Part shown: piece after piece, positions 33,228 through 42,894 of the stretch
Position numbering within the stretch: position 1 is the stretch's first letter
How the letters are laid out: every line of letters begins with the position of its first letter
From: Prevotella communis
Lineage (GTDB): Bacteria > Bacteroidota > Bacteroidia > Bacteroidales > Bacteroidaceae
Direction: 5' to 3'
NCBI RefSeq assembly: GCF_022024115.1
Contig: NZ_CP091792.1
Span: 3,472,001 to 3,536,000 of the forward strand
DNA: 64,000 nt
The notes under the pieces: model-generated
Told to the model about the DNA's origin: nothing
The model's database searches: none
Seen by the model: the letters and a program-made list of their open reading frames with translations, nothing else
Translations under genes and position numbers: made by a program

Positions 33228-34487
33228 ATGAAAGCATTAAGTCCATTAATCGTATTCCTGGTGCTCTATCTGGTCACAAGTATCGTTGCTCAGGATTTTT
33301 ATAAAGTACCTATCGCCGTAGCCTTCCTCGTCAGTTCCGTCTATTCCCTGCTCACGGTGAAAGGGACGATGAATGAGCGTATCAATATCTTTGCGAAGGG
33401 AGCAGGCAATCCTACGATGGTGCTGATGCTGGCTATCTTCATCCTGGCAGGTGCCTTCGCTGCAGCGGCAAAGACAATGGGGGCTGTGGATGCCACCGTG
33501 AACCTGGCCCTGAACTATCTGCCAGAGCAGGCTATCCTCCCAGGCATCTTCCTGGCTTCATGCTTTATCTCCCTGAGTATCGGCACCAGCTGTGGTACCA
33601 TTGCTGCCCTTACGCCTCTGGCTGTGGGCATCGCCCAACAATCAGGCATCAGCGTTCCTTTGATGGTAGGACTGGTGGTTGGCGGCACATATTTCGGCGA
33701 CAACCTCTCGTTTATCAGCGACACCACCATTGTGGCCACACAGACGCAAGGGTGCAACATGAAGGATAAGTTCCACGTCAACATCCGCATCGTAGCACCC
33801 GTAGCCCTGCTGATGCTTGTTGTCTATTTCTTCCTGGGAACCAGCCTCAACACAAGTGCAGAGGTGGGCGAGGTGAACTTCTGGCTCGTACTGCCCTATC
33901 TCGCTGTTGTCATCTTAGCCGTATGTGGTATCAACGTCCTGCTGACATTGACTATCGGCATTATCCTCACTGGTATCATCGGCATCAGTCATGGAACCTA
34001 CGACCTTTTTGGCTGGTTCAGCGCCATGAACGAAGGTATGATGGGCATGTCGGAACTGATTATCGTCACCATCCTGGCAGGCGGAATGCTGGAGATTATC
34101 CGTCACAACGGTGGCATCAACCTCATCATCAAAGCCCTGACAAGGAATATCAATGGAACACGTGGCGGCGAGATGAGCATCGCAGTCCTGACCTGTCTGG
34201 TGAATATCTGTACAGCCAACAACACCGTGGCTATCATCACCACCGGCCCGATAGCCAAGGATGTGGCCAAGCGTTTTGGTATCGACCCACGCAAATCGGC
34301 CTCTATCCTTGATACAGCTTCCTGTTTCACCCAGGGAATGCTGCCCTATGGCGCACAAGTGCTGATTGCAGCTGGGCTATCAGGTCTGAATCCCATCATT
34401 ATCATCCCTCACCTGTTCTACCCCATGCTCATCGGCATAGCCCTTGTATTGGCTATTTTGTTCCGTTATCCAAGGAAATATTCATAA
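33228..34487 (+). CDS. NhaC-family Na+/H+ antiporter
   Basis: 419 residues with about ten to eleven hydrophobic segments. Motifs include FILAGAFAAAAKTMGAVDATVNL, CFISLSIGTSCGTIAALTPLAVGIA, GGTYFGDNLSFISDTTIVATQTQG and DTASCFTQGMLPYGAQVLIAAG, the conserved blocks of NhaC-like antiporters. It would exchange sodium or an organic substrate for protons at the inner membrane; related members exchange malate/lactate, so substrate is uncertain. The patatin gene follows 22 bp later. Confidence 0.8.
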   Translation: MKALSPLIVFLVLYLVTSIVAQDFYKVPIAVAFLVSSVYSLLTVKGTMNERINIFAKGAGNPTMVLMLAIFILAGAFAAAAKTMGAVDATVNLALNYLPEQAILPGIFLASCFISLSIGTSCGTIAALTPLAVGIAQQSGISVPLMVGLVVGGTYFGDNLSFISDTTIVATQTQGCNMKDKFHVNIRIVAPVALLMLVVYFFLGTSLNTSAEVGEVNFWLVLPYLAVVILAVCGINVLLTLTIGIILTGIIGISHGTYDLFGWFSAMNEGMMGMSELIIVTILAGGMLEIIRHNGGINLIIKALTRNINGTRGGEMSIAVLTCLVNICTANNTVAIITTGPIAKDVAKRFGIDPRKSASILDTASCFTQGMLPYGAQVLIAAGLSGLNPIIIIPHLFYPMLIGIALVLAILFRYPRKYS

Positions 34488-34509
34488 GAACCAGACTATT
34501 CAACACAAT

Positions 34510-35355
34510 ATGAAAAAAGGACTTGTTTTAGAAGGAGGCGCCATGCGCGGACTATGGACGACAGGCATCATCGATGTGATGATGGAACACGACATATGGC
34601 CCGACGGGCTCATTGGTGTATCAGCTGGTGCTGCCTTCGGCTGTAACTATAAATCCAGGCAGATAGGACGTGCCATCCGTTACAACATGCGCTTTGCCAA
34701 GGATAGTCGCTACAGTGGCATCCGCTCACTACTCACCACAGGCGACTATTTCAACGCAGAGTTTGATTATCATATTGTACCTAAGCAGTATGAGATCTAT
34801 GACGACGATGCTTTCAACCATAACCCCATGGAGTTTATCGTGGTGTGTACGGATGTGGAAACAGGAGAAGCTGTCTATCAACCACTGACGGAAGCCAACT
34901 ATGACACCTATGAATGGATACGTGCATCGGCATCGATGCCCCTGGTTTCTAAAGTGGTCAGCATACAGGGACGCAAACTGCTTGACGGAGGCGTGGCTGA
35001 CTCTATTCCCCTGGCCTACACAGAATCGATTGGTTACGACCGCAATGTGGTGGTTCTCACCCAACCGTTGGGGTATCAGAAAGAGCACAACCGCCTGATG
35101 CCCTTGATGCGCCTTGCCCTAAGACGCTATCCAGAGATGATCAAAGCCTTGGACTATCGTCACATCATGTATAACAAACAGCTGGAATATGTGGCTCAGG
35201 CCGAGCGTGAGGGTCGCTGTCTGGTGATTCGTCCTGACGCGAAAATTCCCATTGGTCATATCTCGCATAATCCCCAACAGATGCAGCACGTCTACCAGAT
35301 AGGTCGTGCCATTGGTGAACGCTATATTGAGCGCATCAAGGACTTCTGGGGATAA
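34510..35355 (+). CDS. Patatin-like phospholipase
   Basis: 281 residues from the Met that begins KKGLVLEGGAMRG. Serine hydrolase motifs are complete: oxyanion loop GGAMRG (9-14), nucleophile Ser38 in GVSAGA, and catalytic Asp159 in LLDGGVADSIP. It has no signal peptide, so it acts in the cytoplasm, probably as a lipid acyl hydrolase like the YjjU/RssA group. An upstream ATG at 34444 lies within the nhaC-like gene and is rejected. Confidence 0.85.
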   Translation: MKKGLVLEGGAMRGLWTTGIIDVMMEHDIWPDGLIGVSAGAAFGCNYKSRQIGRAIRYNMRFAKDSRYSGIRSLLTTGDYFNAEFDYHIVPKQYEIYDDDAFNHNPMEFIVVCTDVETGEAVYQPLTEANYDTYEWIRASASMPLVSKVVSIQGRKLLDGGVADSIPLAYTESIGYDRNVVVLTQPLGYQKEHNRLMPLMRLALRRYPEMIKALDYRHIMYNKQLEYVAQAEREGRCLVIRPDAKIPIGHISHNPQQMQHVYQIGRAIGERYIERIKDFWG

Positions 35356-35641
35356 TCTGCAGGGAGAGTTCAAATTATTTCATCATTTATTTGCTGATAC
35401 TATATATATATGTGGACACTAGTGAACACCAATAATAAAACAGGAAAAACTACGAGAAAGCTTTATATTTTTCTTCAATTTCTTGTTTTATACTATAAAA
35501 ATATGTAATTTTGTAAACTCAAAAGGCAATGGTGATTATATTGAATTCCAAAATATTACTGTGCCAGCAGGAAATAGTTCTTACTATATATTGGACGTGT
35601 TTACAACAAAGATCATTATTATAATAACAATCCTATAGAAG
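35356..35641. other. Intergenic region with a possible gene remnant
   Basis: AT-rich, with TATATATATAT near 35400 and a possible -7 box TAATTTTG near 35504. A frame without ATG through ~35510-35600 reads GDYIEFQNITVPAGNSSYYI, which looks protein-like and may be a decayed lipoprotein fragment. Confidence 0.3.
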
Positions 35642-36022
35642 ATGAATACACAGAAATTGAAGTGGAGTAAAGGGATATGGATTATCCCAATGCTCATGGT
35701 ATTAGTACTAGCCTTTGCAGGATGCACAGACGATGAGAGCACCGAAAACGAGCAGTACACAGTTGGAACTATTGAAGTGGCTGCCAACAGCCGCTCAGAG
35801 GGCTATAGTCTTGACGGGCTGCCTGTGTCCTATTACCAGGTCAGGGAGAATAAATCCGGGGAATGGACATTGTCGCAGATTGACGGCTTTGACTCTCTCT
35901 ACGCAGAGAATACTGCCTATGAGTTAAAGGTCAAGATTCTCAAAAACAGCAACCAAACAGACATTCCCAGTCGAATTTATGTATTTCTCAACATTGTAGG
36001 CATCACGTCTGAACAGAAATAA
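35642..36022 (+). CDS. Small lipoprotein, DUF4377-like
   Basis: 126 residues. The signal IIPMLMVLVLAFAGC has its lipobox Cys at residue 28, followed by an acidic TDDEST linker. The single C-terminal domain (SYYQVRENKSGEWTLSQIDGFDSLYAENTAYELKVKILK) resembles DUF4377, a small beta-rich domain found in Bacteroidetes lipoproteins. The function is unknown. A strong terminator follows. Confidence 0.6.
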   Translation: MNTQKLKWSKGIWIIPMLMVLVLAFAGCTDDESTENEQYTVGTIEVAANSRSEGYSLDGLPVSYYQVRENKSGEWTLSQIDGFDSLYAENTAYELKVKILKNSNQTDIPSRIYVFLNIVGITSEQK

Positions 36023-36055
36023 CCAATGATATCTGTGAGCAAAATGCTCCAACAT

Positions 36056-36086
36056 AAAAGGCCGACATTCGTGATGTCGGCCTTTT
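36056..36086. terminator. Bidirectional terminator ending the bamA operon
   Basis: AAAAGGCCGACAT (36056-36068) pairs perfectly with ATGTCGGCCTTTT (36074-36086), loop TCGTG, between a rightward lipoprotein gene and the leftward ompH gene. Confidence 0.9.
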
Positions 36087-36108
36087 ATATAATCTCGTCT
36101 TATAGATT

Positions 36109-36615
36109 TTACTTCAATCCCAGCTTAGCCTTAACCTGAGCGGTAACGTCGCTTGAGAGTGTAGTGCTGATATAAGGAATGCCAGCGCTCATATCCATCA
36201 CGTATACATAGCCACCCTCCTGACCAACAGCCTTGATAGCATCAAGGACCTTGGCGGTGATAGCCTGCATCTTCTCCTGCTGAGCCTTAGCAAGAGCCTG
36301 CTGGTTGTCCTGATAGGTCTGCTGGATACGCTGATAGAGATCCTGCAGCTCCTGATTACGACGAGTCTTGATATTCTCGGGCAGGGTAGCCTCCTCCTTC
36401 TCGAAAGCCTCAGCCTTCTTCTGGAGTTCGTCCTGCATAGACTTCAAATCAGCCTCATACTGCTGAGTAAGCTTCTCGATGTCTGTACGTGCAGTAGTAA
36501 ACTCAGGCATAGCCTGGACAATCTCCTGTGTGTTCACGTGACCAAACTTAGCCTGTGCGTTGGCGGTAGTGAAACCGCAGATTGCGCAAAGAGCGCAGAT
36601 AATAAACTTTTTCAT
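36109..36615 (-). CDS. OmpH/Skp-family periplasmic chaperone
   Basis: 168 residues with a signal peptide (CALCAICGFTTANAQA). A short strand KFGHVNTQEIVQAMPEF leads to a long Lys/Glu/Gln coiled coil (~40-130) and a C-terminal segment GGYVYVMDMSAGIPYIS. It is the last gene of the operon containing bamA and follows a second ompH-like gene 75 bp upstream, consistent with delivery of barrel proteins to BamA. Confidence 0.85.
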   Translation of the reverse strand: MKKFIICALCAICGFTTANAQAKFGHVNTQEIVQAMPEFTTARTDIEKLTQQYEADLKSMQDELQKKAEAFEKEEATLPENIKTRRNQELQDLYQRIQQTYQDNQQALAKAQQEKMQAITAKVLDAIKAVGQEGGYVYVMDMSAGIPYISTTLSSDVTAQVKAKLGLK

Positions 36616-36690
36616 TGTTGTTGTTTTATTTTTATTAAGTTATTTTCGTTAGAACATTATATCGTTATGACGTTATCATGTCGTATGAGT

Positions 36691-37206
36691 TTAATTGGCG
36701 TAGCCCAGTTTGCGCAGCACCTCATCAGAGATATCAATCTTAGGCGAGCCAAAGATGATGCCTGTATCGCTGGCACGATCGAGTACCAGCTGATAGCCAC
36801 GCAGGTCGGCAACATCCTTAATAGCATTATAGACCTCCTCCTGGATAGGATTCATTAGGGCTGTGCGCTTCTTGAAGAGCTCTCCCTCAGGACCAAAATA
36901 TTTTTTCTTCAGGTCGGCAGCAGATTTCTCCTTCTCCATAATAGCATCTTGCTTAGCCTGTTTCTGCTCCTTAGAGAGGAAAACCACCTCGTTCTGGTAG
37001 TTCTTATACATAGTCTGAGCTTCAGTCATTATGGCATCCACCTCTGCCTGCCATTTCTTCGACACCTGCGACAGTTGTTCGTTAGCACGCTCGTAGGCAG
37101 GGATATTCTTGAAGATATAGTCCATATCAACCAAAGCAAATTTCTGTGCAGAGGCCGTTGAGAGACCACAGACAGCACAGATAAAAAGGATTATCAGTTT
37201 CTTCAT
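36691..37206 (-). CDS. OmpH/Skp-family periplasmic chaperone
   Basis: 171 residues from the ATG at 37206; the ATG at 37212 is an alternative that adds two residues. A signal peptide (KLIILFICAVCGLSTASAQ) precedes KFALVDMDYIFKNIPAYE, a coiled coil at ~40-120 and LRGYQLVLDRASDTGIIFGSP. It lies 18 bp downstream of bamA on the same strand. It is the second Skp-like paralogue of this operon, and its N-terminal domain differs clearly from that at 36109. Confidence 0.85.
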   Translation of the reverse strand: MKKLIILFICAVCGLSTASAQKFALVDMDYIFKNIPAYERANEQLSQVSKKWQAEVDAIMTEAQTMYKNYQNEVVFLSKEQKQAKQDAIMEKEKSAADLKKKYFGPEGELFKKRTALMNPIQEEVYNAIKDVADLRGYQLVLDRASDTGIIFGSPKIDISDEVLRKLGYAN

Positions 37207-37224
37207 TATCATTAATTTTATAGG

Positions 37225-39939
37225 TTAGAATTCCTGTCCAAGTATGAAGTGGAACTGACCGCCACCACGCTGCCAGCCTCCATTGTATACCTTGTCGAAA
37301 CCATAGGCCCAGTCGATACCCATCAGACCCACCATAGGCAGGAAGATACGTACACCGACACCAGCCGAACGTTTCATATCAAAGGGGTTGAAATCACGAG
37401 TCTTTGCCCATGCGTTACCACCCTCAAGGAAGCCAAGTCCGTAGATAGTAGTGTTGCCCAACATAAAGGGATAGCGCAACTCCAGCGTGAAGCGGTCGTA
37501 GGCATAGGCATCATAGGCACTATAGCGACTGCCACTCCACTCACCACCCTTTACATAGGCAGAAGAAGAGATAGAACCATTATCATAACCACGCAGACCG
37601 ATGGTCTCCTCAGCATAACTGGTGCTATAGCCACTCATACCGTCACCACCCACATAGAAGGTTTCGAATGGTGACTTCTTGTATTTATTGTAAGAGCCCA
37701 GCAAACCAAACTCTACACGAGTCATCAGCACGAAGCATTTCTGACCATCTGAGAGGGCTGTATAGGTACGGCTCTTGAACTTCCACTTGTGATACTCCAC
37801 CCACTTATACTTTGACGACTGCTCGCTCTGGTAGCGCTCATAATCGTTGGTATAAGTATCCTGGGTAGCCAGATTCTTATAATCCTTGCCATCAAACAAA
37901 GACCAAGGTGGCGTAAGGGTTACAGAGAGTGAGAACTCTGAACCATGACGTGGGAACAAGGGGTTATCGGTAGAATTACGTGTCAGCGACAATCCCAGGT
38001 TGATATTGTTACAGTTACCATTGGAAATCAGGAAGTACTGCCAGTCTTTCAGCATATAACGCTGATAAGCCAAGGTAGCCGAGAACTGGAAATAGTCATC
38101 AGGCCAGCGCAGACGCTTACCCCATCCAACGGAGATACCCAACAGTTTCACATATTTATCGTCATCAAGGAAACTATCATAGTTATAGTAGCTGCTGTTG
38201 TATGAACCCGTGCCATACATGTAACTATAGATATTGTTCATGTAGGCTGAGTTGTAATAGGTGCTCGACACGTCACTCTGCTTAGAATAATAGACACCTA
38301 CGTTGAAGGCGTTAGGACGCTTTCCGCCAAACCAACCCGTAGAGTAGTTGGCACTATAACTGCTATAGTAACGACCATTTGTCTGGAAATTCAAGCCAAT
38401 CTGCTCACCATCACCAGCAGGCAGGAAGCCACGGCGCAGCTTGTTCTTACCAAGGAGGTTGCGCAAAGAGAAGTTATTGAACTTGACACCTACACGACCG
38501 ATGACACCAGTCTGTCCCCAACCAAGTGAGAGTTCCAACTGGTCATTAGATTTCTGCTCCAGGTTCCAGTCTACGTCAACAGTACCATCCTGATAGTTAG
38601 GCTTCACGTCTGGGCTCACCGACTCAGGGTCGAAGTAACCCATAGAAGCGATTTCACGAGCAGAACGCATCAGGGCATCCTTTGAGAAGAGATCACCAGG
38701 CTTGGTACGGAGTTCACGGCGCACTACCTCCTCATAGAGGCGGTCGTTACCAAAGATACGTACATTGTTCAAGTGAGCCTGCGGACCTTCTGTGATACGT
38801 ACCTCCACATCTATAGAGTCACCCACAACATTGATATCTGTTGGCTCCACACTAGAGAACACATAACCATTATTATAATAGAAGTTATGTACAGCATCAT
38901 CATCCTCTATCAAGCGCTTGTTCATGAGTCGCTGGTTGTAGACATCGCCTTTCACCATTCCCAGCGTCTTATTCAGAGCATCGGTATTGGCAACGGTATT
39001 ACCAACCCAAGTGATATTACGCAGATAGTATTTCTCACCCTCCTCTATCTTGACATACACGTTGACGTGCTTGTCGTCAACCGTCCACACAGAGTCCTCA
39101 ACGATTGTTGCATCACGGAAACCCATCTCGTTATACTTGTCGATAAGGGCTTGCTTAGCCTCACCATAGCGCTCTGGAGTAAATTTCTTGGCCTTGAAGA
39201 AATTGCCCAGTTTGCCTGCCTCATGAATCTTACCAAAGGCACCCTTAGAGAAGAAACCACCCTTGATTTTCTTGTCAGCCACCTTTTCATTACCATCAAA
39301 GATAATGCGGCGAACCTTCATCTTGGCTTTCTTATCGATATAGACATCGAGCACCACCTGATTCTTACCCGTTACATCATCGCTCTGACGGATATCAATC
39401 TCAGCATTCTTATAGCCTTTATCATCAAAATACTTTGTGGCCAGGATCTTAGCACGGTCAATGAGGTTCTTCGTCAGACTCATGCCCTTGGCCATACCCA
39501 GTTTGTTCTCCAAATCCTCGCGCTCGCTCTTCTTCACACCATGATATTCAATATTGGTGATACGAGGACGCAGGGACAGATGGATACAAAGATAGACCTT
39601 AGAATCCACGATAGAGTCGGCGGTGATTGAGACATCTGAGAACAAGCCATGTTTCCAGTAACGCTTCACAGCCTCCGTAATCTCACTGCCAGGAACCTCG
39701 ATACTCTGCCCTACACGAAGTTGCGACAGGTTAATCAATACGAAATCCTCATAGCCCTCTACACCTTCTACGGTGATACCACCAATCTCACACTGACGGG
39801 GAGTACCAGCATAGGAGATATCGGGGTTTACTATCTTATTCTGTGCTGAAGCATACAAAGGCAAGAAGGTAAGAAGGCAAAGAGGCAAGATACCTTTCAC
39901 CAATCCTTTCACCTTATTTATAATATAATAATGGGTCAC
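37225..39939 (-). CDS. bamA: Outer membrane protein assembly factor BamA
   Basis: 904 residues. A signal peptide (GILPLCLLTFLPLYASAQ) is followed by POTRA domains over ~50-430 (GITVEGVEGYEDFVL, ITNIEYHGVKKSEREDL, MKVRRIIFDGNEKV, KYYLRNITWVGN, HLNNVRIFGNDRLYEE) and a C-terminal barrel that ends in LGQEF. The lid-lock region (GMSGYSTSYAEETIGLRGYDNGSI) resembles the conserved RGF loop as RGY. It inserts beta-barrel proteins into the outer membrane. Neighbours uppS and ompH form a conserved Bacteroidales cluster. The signal-peptide codons contain four 8-bp repeats. Confidence 0.92.
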   Translation of the reverse strand: MTHYYIINKVKGLVKGILPLCLLTFLPLYASAQNKIVNPDISYAGTPRQCEIGGITVEGVEGYEDFVLINLSQLRVGQSIEVPGSEITEAVKRYWKHGLFSDVSITADSIVDSKVYLCIHLSLRPRITNIEYHGVKKSEREDLENKLGMAKGMSLTKNLIDRAKILATKYFDDKGYKNAEIDIRQSDDVTGKNQVVLDVYIDKKAKMKVRRIIFDGNEKVADKKIKGGFFSKGAFGKIHEAGKLGNFFKAKKFTPERYGEAKQALIDKYNEMGFRDATIVEDSVWTVDDKHVNVYVKIEEGEKYYLRNITWVGNTVANTDALNKTLGMVKGDVYNQRLMNKRLIEDDDAVHNFYYNNGYVFSSVEPTDINVVGDSIDVEVRITEGPQAHLNNVRIFGNDRLYEEVVRRELRTKPGDLFSKDALMRSAREIASMGYFDPESVSPDVKPNYQDGTVDVDWNLEQKSNDQLELSLGWGQTGVIGRVGVKFNNFSLRNLLGKNKLRRGFLPAGDGEQIGLNFQTNGRYYSSYSANYSTGWFGGKRPNAFNVGVYYSKQSDVSSTYYNSAYMNNIYSYMYGTGSYNSSYYNYDSFLDDDKYVKLLGISVGWGKRLRWPDDYFQFSATLAYQRYMLKDWQYFLISNGNCNNINLGLSLTRNSTDNPLFPRHGSEFSLSVTLTPPWSLFDGKDYKNLATQDTYTNDYERYQSEQSSKYKWVEYHKWKFKSRTYTALSDGQKCFVLMTRVEFGLLGSYNKYKKSPFETFYVGGDGMSGYSTSYAEETIGLRGYDNGSISSSAYVKGGEWSGSRYSAYDAYAYDRFTLELRYPFMLGNTTIYGLGFLEGGNAWAKTRDFNPFDMKRSAGVGVRIFLPMVGLMGIDWAYGFDKVYNGGWQRGGGQFHFILGQEF
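39860..39891 (-). repeat. Four 8-bp repeats in the bamA signal-peptide codons
   Basis: GGCAAGAA, GGTAAGAA, GGCAAAGA and GGCAAGAT on the + strand; read leftward they encode the hydrophobic core of the BamA signal peptide. Confidence 0.7.
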
Positions 39940-39968
39940 TTTAATTTGACTTTAACATTTTTACCTTA

Positions 39969-40709
39969 TTACTTTTCCTCCTCTTCCACCTGCGCCTCGG
40001 TCTTACCAAAACGACGCTGACGGCTCTGGAAACTCTGAATAGCCTTACGCAGCTCCTGCTCACCGAAGTCGGGCCAGTAGGTGTCGCAGAAATAGAGCTC
40101 TGAGTAAGCTATCTGCCATAGCAGGTAGTTGGAGATACGTACCTCGCCACCCGTACGGATCAGCAGGTCGGGATCGGGCATAAAACTTGTCCACAGGTGC
40201 TCATCGACGGTTTTCTCATCGATAGACTCTGGAGTGAGGGTCCCATCCTTCACCTCCTGTGCCATCTTCTGCATAGCACGTACAATCTCAAGCTTCGATG
40301 AATAGCTCAATGCCACAACCATTGTCATCGCATCATTCTTTGCCGTATGCTCTTCCGTCTCACGCAGTTTCTGCTGTACAGCCTCAGGCAGTCGACCTAA
40401 GTCGCCTATCACACGGAAACGCACATTATTCTTCATGAAGATCTCATCCTCGAGTGAAGAGAGAACCAATCCCATAAGTGCAGCCACCTCATCATCGGGG
40501 CGGTTCCAGTTTTCAGTAGAGAAGGTATAGAGCGTGAGGTACTTCACACCCAGTCGTGTACATTCTGACGTGATGCGACGTACGGCCTCAACACCGGCCT
40601 GATGACCATAGGTGCGCTCCTTGCCACGTTCCATGGCCCAGCGACCGTTACCATCCATAATAATGGCAATGTGCTGTGGGATGCGCGTCATATCCAGTTC
40701 TGCTGTCAT
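39969..40709 (-). CDS. uppS: Isoprenyl transferase (undecaprenyl diphosphate synthase)
   Basis: 246 residues. It makes the C55 lipid carrier for peptidoglycan and glycan export. Motifs: [13 protein letters not shown] with catalytic Asp19, [26 protein letters not shown] and the C-terminal [27 protein letters not shown]. It sits between porG and bamA, with gaps of about 30 bp on each side. Confidence 0.93.
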   Translation of the reverse strand: MTAELDMTRIPQHIAIIMDGNGRWAMERGKERTYGHQAGVEAVRRITSECTRLGVKYLTLYTFSTENWNRPDDEVAALMGLVLSSLEDEIFMKNNVRFRVIGDLGRLPEAVQQKLRETEEHTAKNDAMTMVVALSYSSKLEIVRAMQKMAQEVKDGTLTPESIDEKTVDEHLWTSFMPDPDLLIRTGGEVRISNYLLWQIAYSELYFCDTYWPDFGEQELRKAIQSFQSRQRRFGKTEAQVEEEEK

Positions 40710-40740
40710 ATTTAAATTACAGTTTCAATTATCAATTCCG

Positions 40741-41466
40741 TTAGTCATTATCGTTATGACAAGTCTTACATTTCTCCATGAACTCATAGGTCAGCGAGAG
40801 TTGCAAAGTGGTGTAGCAATCGGTATTCTTAAACAGATCGCTGCTCTTGATGCCATAGGGATCACGAATACCATCCAGTTTATCGCTGCCCGAGATATGC
40901 ATCAACCATTCTGCCGTGAGGTTCAGACGGTCCATCAACTTATACTTCACACCAAAACCGATAGGTACCTGAAAAGCCACTACCGACTTATCTCCTTTAG
41001 CAAAAGCGAGGCCTCCGCCCAAAGTGATAAAAGGTGTCAACGGCTGTGCACCGTGATACTCCCGTCCTGTACCGAAAGGCCAGAAGTTATATTCATACTT
41101 GACGTTCAAGTCAACCAGCTTCGTAGAGAACGACGTAGGGACATCAGTACCACCAGGATACCACGTGCCAGCATTCTCTGCCTCACCCTTCAGTTGTCCG
41201 TAGTTCAACGTAGCCGCCCATGCCATACGGGGATTCATCTTGTATTTTGCCACCAGTCCCCCCATGGGCTGCATCTTCTTGAGAAGGTTACCATTGTAAT
41301 CGCCCAGATAGTTCATCAGGCCAACACCGGCACCCAACTCCATCTTATATTCCGGCTCGTCCTGAGCCAATATAGTCTGAGTGAAGAGTGAACAGTGAAG
41401 TGTGAAGCATACAAATAGTATTTTCACCCATACTGTTGAGATATGATATTTACCTTCGCTCATCAC
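40741..41466 (-). CDS. porG: PorG-like outer membrane barrel protein of the type IX secretion system
   Basis: 241 residues. A signal peptide ends TILAQ. A small beta-barrel follows (YKMELGAGVGLMNYLGDYNG, GLVAKYKMNPRMAWAATLNYGQLKG, TPFITLGGGLAFAKGD, LQLSLTYEF), with Cys residues at the tail (CKTCHNDND). In Porphyromonas, porG (PG0189) lies directly before uppS and bamA, and the same order here supports the call. The signal peptide FTLHCSLFTQT is encoded by four 7-bp repeats. It belongs to the DUF6089 family as I recall it. Confidence 0.8.
   Translation of the reverse strand: MMSEGKYHISTVWVKILFVCFTLHCSLFTQTILAQDEPEYKMELGAGVGLMNYLGDYNGNLLKKMQPMGGLVAKYKMNPRMAWAATLNYGQLKGEAENAGTWYPGGTDVPTSFSTKLVDLNVKYEYNFWPFGTGREYHGAQPLTPFITLGGGLAFAKGDKSVVAFQVPIGFGVKYKLMDRLNLTAEWLMHISGSDKLDGIRDPYGIKSSDLFKNTDCYTTLQLSLTYEFMEKCKTCHNDND
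41381..41408 (-). repeat. Four heptamer repeats in the porG signal-peptide codons
   Basis: GTGAAGA GTGAACA GTGAAGT GTGAAGC on the + strand; read leftward they encode FTLHCSLFT of the PorG signal peptide. Confidence 0.8.
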
Positions 41467-41484
41467 TGCTTATATCTTACATCA

Positions 41485-42714
41485 TCATTTCTTTCCCAGC
41501 CATACCTCACCAGCATCGGTGACCACCCAAAGGCGGTTCTGACTATCGGCAGCAAGACTCATCACAGTTCCCTGCAAATCTGTAGGCAACGCATATTTAG
41601 AAGATTCCTTCCATGTGATGCCCTGATCAGCTGACTGATAAATCACCTTATCACTGCCAAGCGCCAATACCATATTATTATAATAGGCCAGTGATAAATG
41701 CTGCAGCACAGGCAAAGTATAAGGATTGTTCAGGTCAACAGGCATATATACCCATTTTCCACCCTTCGAAACACCACCATACTGATTAATCTTACGCCAT
41801 ACACGAACCTGATTCTGTGCATCGTTACCCACCATCAGCAGGTAATCGGTAGAATCCAGTGGAGTATAATCCCATGATGTCATAGCGATATCGCTAACAG
41901 GCAACAGAGAAGCATCCTCGTCAAGCGTCTCATCCAACCAAGTTGCGCCATTATCTTCTGAACGCTTCATCATGCCGTCGGTACCCAAAGCAAAGAGGCC
42001 CTTTGTGCCTACGCCAACCAACTGCTTCAAAGCTGCTGTACCCATGACAGTCCAGTTATTCAGATCCTCAGAGCGCTCCACATTGGCGCCATTCAGTCTG
42101 AAAGCACAATTATCTGCAGTCACCACGTTCTGGTCAACCAAGCGGACACTATCTCCAAAAGCCACCAGATGGTTTTCGCTCCATCCCTGCAAATCAGCAC
42201 GCGTATCCACCTTATTCCATTCGAAAGAAAGACCGGCACTCTCATCGACAGAAAGAGTTACTGTATAATCACGATAGCCCTCCATATTCGTAGGGAAGAC
42301 ACGGAAGACACGAGGTGTAGTGAAATCGATAGAGTCACTGGTACTGAAGAAACGAATACTGTCGCTAGTAAGTGACTTCAAGGTTACAATAGCATTATTC
42401 AGGGTAGAGACACTACTGATGGTCACGTGAGCCAAGTCAGTACCCGATGGCAACAGATCCTGGTTGTAGATACGATAACTGTTCTGGTCGATAGCCATGT
42501 TATAGTTCGAGCCTGTCAATGTAGACTTGATAATGGTATCGTTACCAGTGTCAGAAGAGGTTGAATGGGTATATCTGTTCAGCGTACCCAAAGCGAAGGC
42601 CGTAATAGCCATATCACTATATACTGTTGTATCATCGTCGCCGTTGCCAAGGCACGAAGTCATCGTCACTAATGCGCCAAGCATCACACACAGCGGCTTA
42701 AAAAGTTTTTTCAT
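41485..42714 (-). CDS. DUF6242 lipoprotein
   Basis: 409 residues with lipobox TMTSC (Cys near residue 21) and an acidic NGDDD stretch. The N-terminal half (~30-160) is a beta-sandwich-like region with ITAFALGTLN and YTVTLSVDE. The C-terminal half shows propeller or BNR-like repeats (MMKRSEDNGATWLDETL, VIYQSADQGITWKES, RLWVVTDAGEVWLG). This layout matches DUF6242 of Bacteroidales. The function is unknown; it is the first gene of the porG-uppS-bamA operon, 18 bp upstream of porG. Confidence 0.7.
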   Translation of the reverse strand: MKKLFKPLCVMLGALVTMTSCLGNGDDDTTVYSDMAITAFALGTLNRYTHSTSSDTGNDTIIKSTLTGSNYNMAIDQNSYRIYNQDLLPSGTDLAHVTISSVSTLNNAIVTLKSLTSDSIRFFSTSDSIDFTTPRVFRVFPTNMEGYRDYTVTLSVDESAGLSFEWNKVDTRADLQGWSENHLVAFGDSVRLVDQNVVTADNCAFRLNGANVERSEDLNNWTVMGTAALKQLVGVGTKGLFALGTDGMMKRSEDNGATWLDETLDEDASLLPVSDIAMTSWDYTPLDSTDYLLMVGNDAQNQVRVWRKINQYGGVSKGGKWVYMPVDLNNPYTLPVLQHLSLAYYNNMVLALGSDKVIYQSADQGITWKESSKYALPTDLQGTVMSLAADSQNRLWVVTDAGEVWLGKK

Positions 42715-42739
42715 CTAATCTTGTTTAAACAATTTGGTT

Positions 42740-42748
42740 GCAAAGTTA
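42740..42748 (-). promoter_or_regulatory. Promoter -7 element for the DUF6242-porG-uppS-bamA operon
   Basis: Leftward TAACTTTGC, 25 bp before the first start. No other -7 element of this type was noticed in the short gaps between these six genes. Confidence 0.55.
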
Positions 42749-42894
42749 AGCACAAATCTGCAAAAAGCAGACATTTTCACCACTTAATTAAACAAAATAT
42801 ATCATTATTGCCCTGATTTTAAGTTGTTTTTAGGATTTTGTATGGTTTATTTACCGCTATATGGCAGACTTACTGGTAAAATGAGCATAAAAAA
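42749..42894. other. Intergenic stretch without a gene
   Basis: AT-rich, with a small hairpin TCTGC-AAAAA-GCAGA near 42759-42773 and a TTTACC/GGTAAA pair near 42850-42880. Nothing else recognised. Confidence 0.35.
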
